A DNA stretch of 5,466 nt from Patescibacteria group bacterium (GTDB lineage: Bacteria > Patescibacteriota > Minisyncoccia > Phycocordibacterales > PALSA-1337): assembly GCA_023487965.1 (NCBI GenBank), contig JAMDBV010000013.1:1-5466 (forward strand), read 5' to 3'. The notes beneath the pieces were generated by a model that was not told the origin of the DNA, did not search any database, and saw nothing but the letters and a program-made list of their open reading frames with translations. Shown in pieces: positions 4,617-5,466 of the stretch. Made by a program: the position numbers and the translations under genes. The number at the start of each line of letters is the position of its first letter. The first letter of the stretch is position 1.

Positions 4617-4645
4617 ATTATACAAAAATGCATTCAGAATGGAAA
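4617..4645 (-). promoter_or_regulatory. Promoter of the rpiB-rpe-transketolase run, leaderless
   Basis: On the minus strand, TTTCCA (4645-4640, four of six matches) is followed after 17 bases by a perfect TATAAT (4622-4617). Six bases separate this from the ATG at 4610, so transcription is expected to begin at or beside that A. It sits in the only sizeable gap of the block (48 bases, 4611-4658), where no terminator hairpin for the permease gene is evident. Confidence 0.6.
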
Positions 4646-4658
4646 TCAAAATTAAATA

Positions 4659-5417
4659 TCAGATCTTGATTCGATTGAATAACCATGCGCCTATCGCGAT
4701 AAATATCATGGTCGTGGTTGTCAGGACCGAAATATCCACGAATGTGCCGAAGTGTGCTATACCGGTGAGCATCGCTCGCAAGCCGTCTACACCATATGAA
4801 AGTGGGTTGAATGTCGCAATAATCTTGAGTACTTGCGGAGCTGTGTCGAGAGGAAACAGCGCCCCTGATAGGAAAAATACAGGCATAACGACAAAATTCA
4901 TGATCAGCTGAAAACCTTGCATATCCTCCATCATCGAGGCGATAGCGGTGCCAAGTGCAGTAAAAACCAAAGCGATCAAGATCATAAATATTATTGCCGG
5001 TAATATAAGACCGAAGTTGGGATGGAACCCAATGAGCAGGGATATGATCAATACCAGAAGTCCTTGGAATGAGGCAACCGTAGCGCCACCGAGAGTCCTG
5101 CCGAGCATGATCGTAAAACGCGATACCGGCGCCACGAGCGTTTCCTTCAGGAAACCAAATTGTTTATCCCATATGATCTCAATACCCGAGAATATCGCCG
5201 TGAATAATATGCTCATCGCGATGATACCCGGCGAAAGAAAATCTATATAACTTCCGTCACCGGCGGCCGCGAATGTGGACTTGAGTCCAAAGCCGAGTGC
5301 GACCAGGAATAGTATCGGTTGACCCAGAGATCCTACAATGCGCGACTTCGAGCGGAAATATCGCTTGATTTGCCTCAACCACAATATGTATATGACGTAA
5401 TAATTGTTTTTCTTCAT
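4659..5417 (-). CDS. ABC-2 type transporter permease (DrrB/NodJ/YadH-like)
   Basis: Membrane subunit of an ABC exporter, 252 residues, the usual length. About six hydrophobic segments: 27-47, 62-82, 108-131, 136-161, 170-190 and 228-247. Family signatures are the cytoplasmic stretch I-I-W-D-K-Q-F-G-F-L-K-E-T-L-V-A-P-V-S-R (81-100), F-F-L-S-G-A-L-F-P-L (181-190) and N-P-L-S-Y-G-V-D-G-L-R (204-214). It pairs with an ATP-binding subunit that must be encoded elsewhere, most likely just beyond the right edge. The substrate cannot be deduced; relatives export drugs, polysaccharides or lipids. The basic N-terminus (R15, K18, R19, R22, K24, R26) fits an inside orientation. The ATG at 5417 has only a weak purine-rich stretch ahead (GAAGAT). 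A 48-base gap with its own promoter separates it from rpiB, so it may be a neighbour rather than a functional partner of the sugar-phosphate genes. Confidence 0.93.
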   Translation of the reverse strand: MKKNNYYVIYILWLRQIKRYFRSKSRIVGSLGQPILFLVALGFGLKSTFAAAGDGSYIDFLSPGIIAMSILFTAIFSGIEIIWDKQFGFLKETLVAPVSRFTIMLGRTLGGATVASFQGLLVLIISLLIGFHPNFGLILPAIIFMILIALVFTALGTAIASMMEDMQGFQLIMNFVVMPVFFLSGALFPLDTAPQVLKIIATFNPLSYGVDGLRAMLTGIAHFGTFVDISVLTTTTMIFIAIGAWLFNRIKI

Positions 5418-5421
5418 ATTT

Positions 5422-5466
5422 TTATCTTCGCTTGTTATAATGTTCTCGCATGCCGGAGCAATGTGG
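5422..5466 (-). CDS. Possible 3' end of an upstream gene (ABC ATPase expected)
   Basis: One minus-strand frame is open from the right edge to a TAA at 5424-5422, four bases before the permease ATG. Its visible end reads M-R-E-H-Y-N-K-R-R. The spacing resembles other junctions in this block, and permeases of this family usually follow their ATPase gene. Fourteen codons are too few to identify it, and another minus-strand frame closes at TAA 5437-5435, so the choice is uncertain. Confidence 0.25.
   Translation of the reverse strand, partial: PHCSGMREHYNKRR
5434..5441. promoter_or_regulatory. TATAAT-like box near the right edge, direction uncertain
   Basis: On the plus strand, TG-T-TATAAT (5433-5441) is an extended -10, preceded at 17 bases by TTCATA (5413-5418) and followed after eight bases by an ATG (5450). 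That would start a divergent, nearly leaderless gene. On the minus strand the same bases read TATAAC (5439-5434), with a poor TTGCTC 16 bases upstream, which could drive the permease. Only one reading need be real, or neither. Confidence 0.3.

Noticed and set aside
1..5466. tRNA, rRNA, CRISPR arrays, insertion-sequence ends, attachment sites, riboswitches
   Set aside because: No spaced repeats, no tRNA-like cloverleaf ending in CCA, no long terminal inverted repeats and no recognised conserved RNA motif were seen by eye. A covariance-model search would be the decisive test.

Overview
The window looks like a fragment of a bacterial chromosome from the Candidate Phyla Radiation (Patescibacteria, probably Parcubacteria-like). 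The main argument is the minus-strand gene block. It encodes a transketolase split into two adjacent genes, a ribulose-phosphate 3-epimerase-like protein and an RpiB-type isomerase, packed with overlaps or gaps of a few bases. The sequence style of these proteins fits that group, as far as it can be judged from memory without a search. UGA is used as a stop codon (rpiB, the permease and small genes on the left), so the UGA-glycine code of Gracilibacteria/Absconditabacteria does not apply.

Left part, 1-1584, is accessory and mostly unrecognised. A membrane protein gene (+), apparently cut by the window edge, ends at 424 and is followed by a rho-independent terminator at 490-522. A small gene of 57 codons (minus, 682-855), acidic and Gly/Pro-rich, ends just before its own strong terminator (646-677). 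It diverges from a two-gene plus-strand operon: a 149-residue cysteine-rich protein (958-1407) translationally coupled to a 46-residue, very basic protein (1407-1547), closed by a terminator at 1556-1583. Between the divergent genes lie two back-to-back promoters and a short direct repeat that could be an operator.

Right part, 1582-5417, is a minus-strand block read from right to left: ABC-2 type transport permease, rpiB, rpe-like, transketolase N-terminal subunit, transketolase C-terminal subunit. The last four would interconvert ribose-5-P, ribulose-5-P and xylulose-5-P and run the two-carbon transfer of the non-oxidative pentose phosphate pathway. No transaldolase is in the window. TATAAT boxes 6-7 bases upstream of the rpiB and transketolase-N start codons suggest leaderless or nearly leaderless transcripts.

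The most notable points are the following. The epimerase-like protein keeps both catalytic aspartates but has lost the two histidine metal ligands of classical Rpe. Three small genes of unknown function are arranged as a divergent, separately terminated module. Translation initiation differs between the two parts: strong Shine-Dalgarno sites in the plus-strand accessory operon, and leaderless or coupled starts in the metabolic block.
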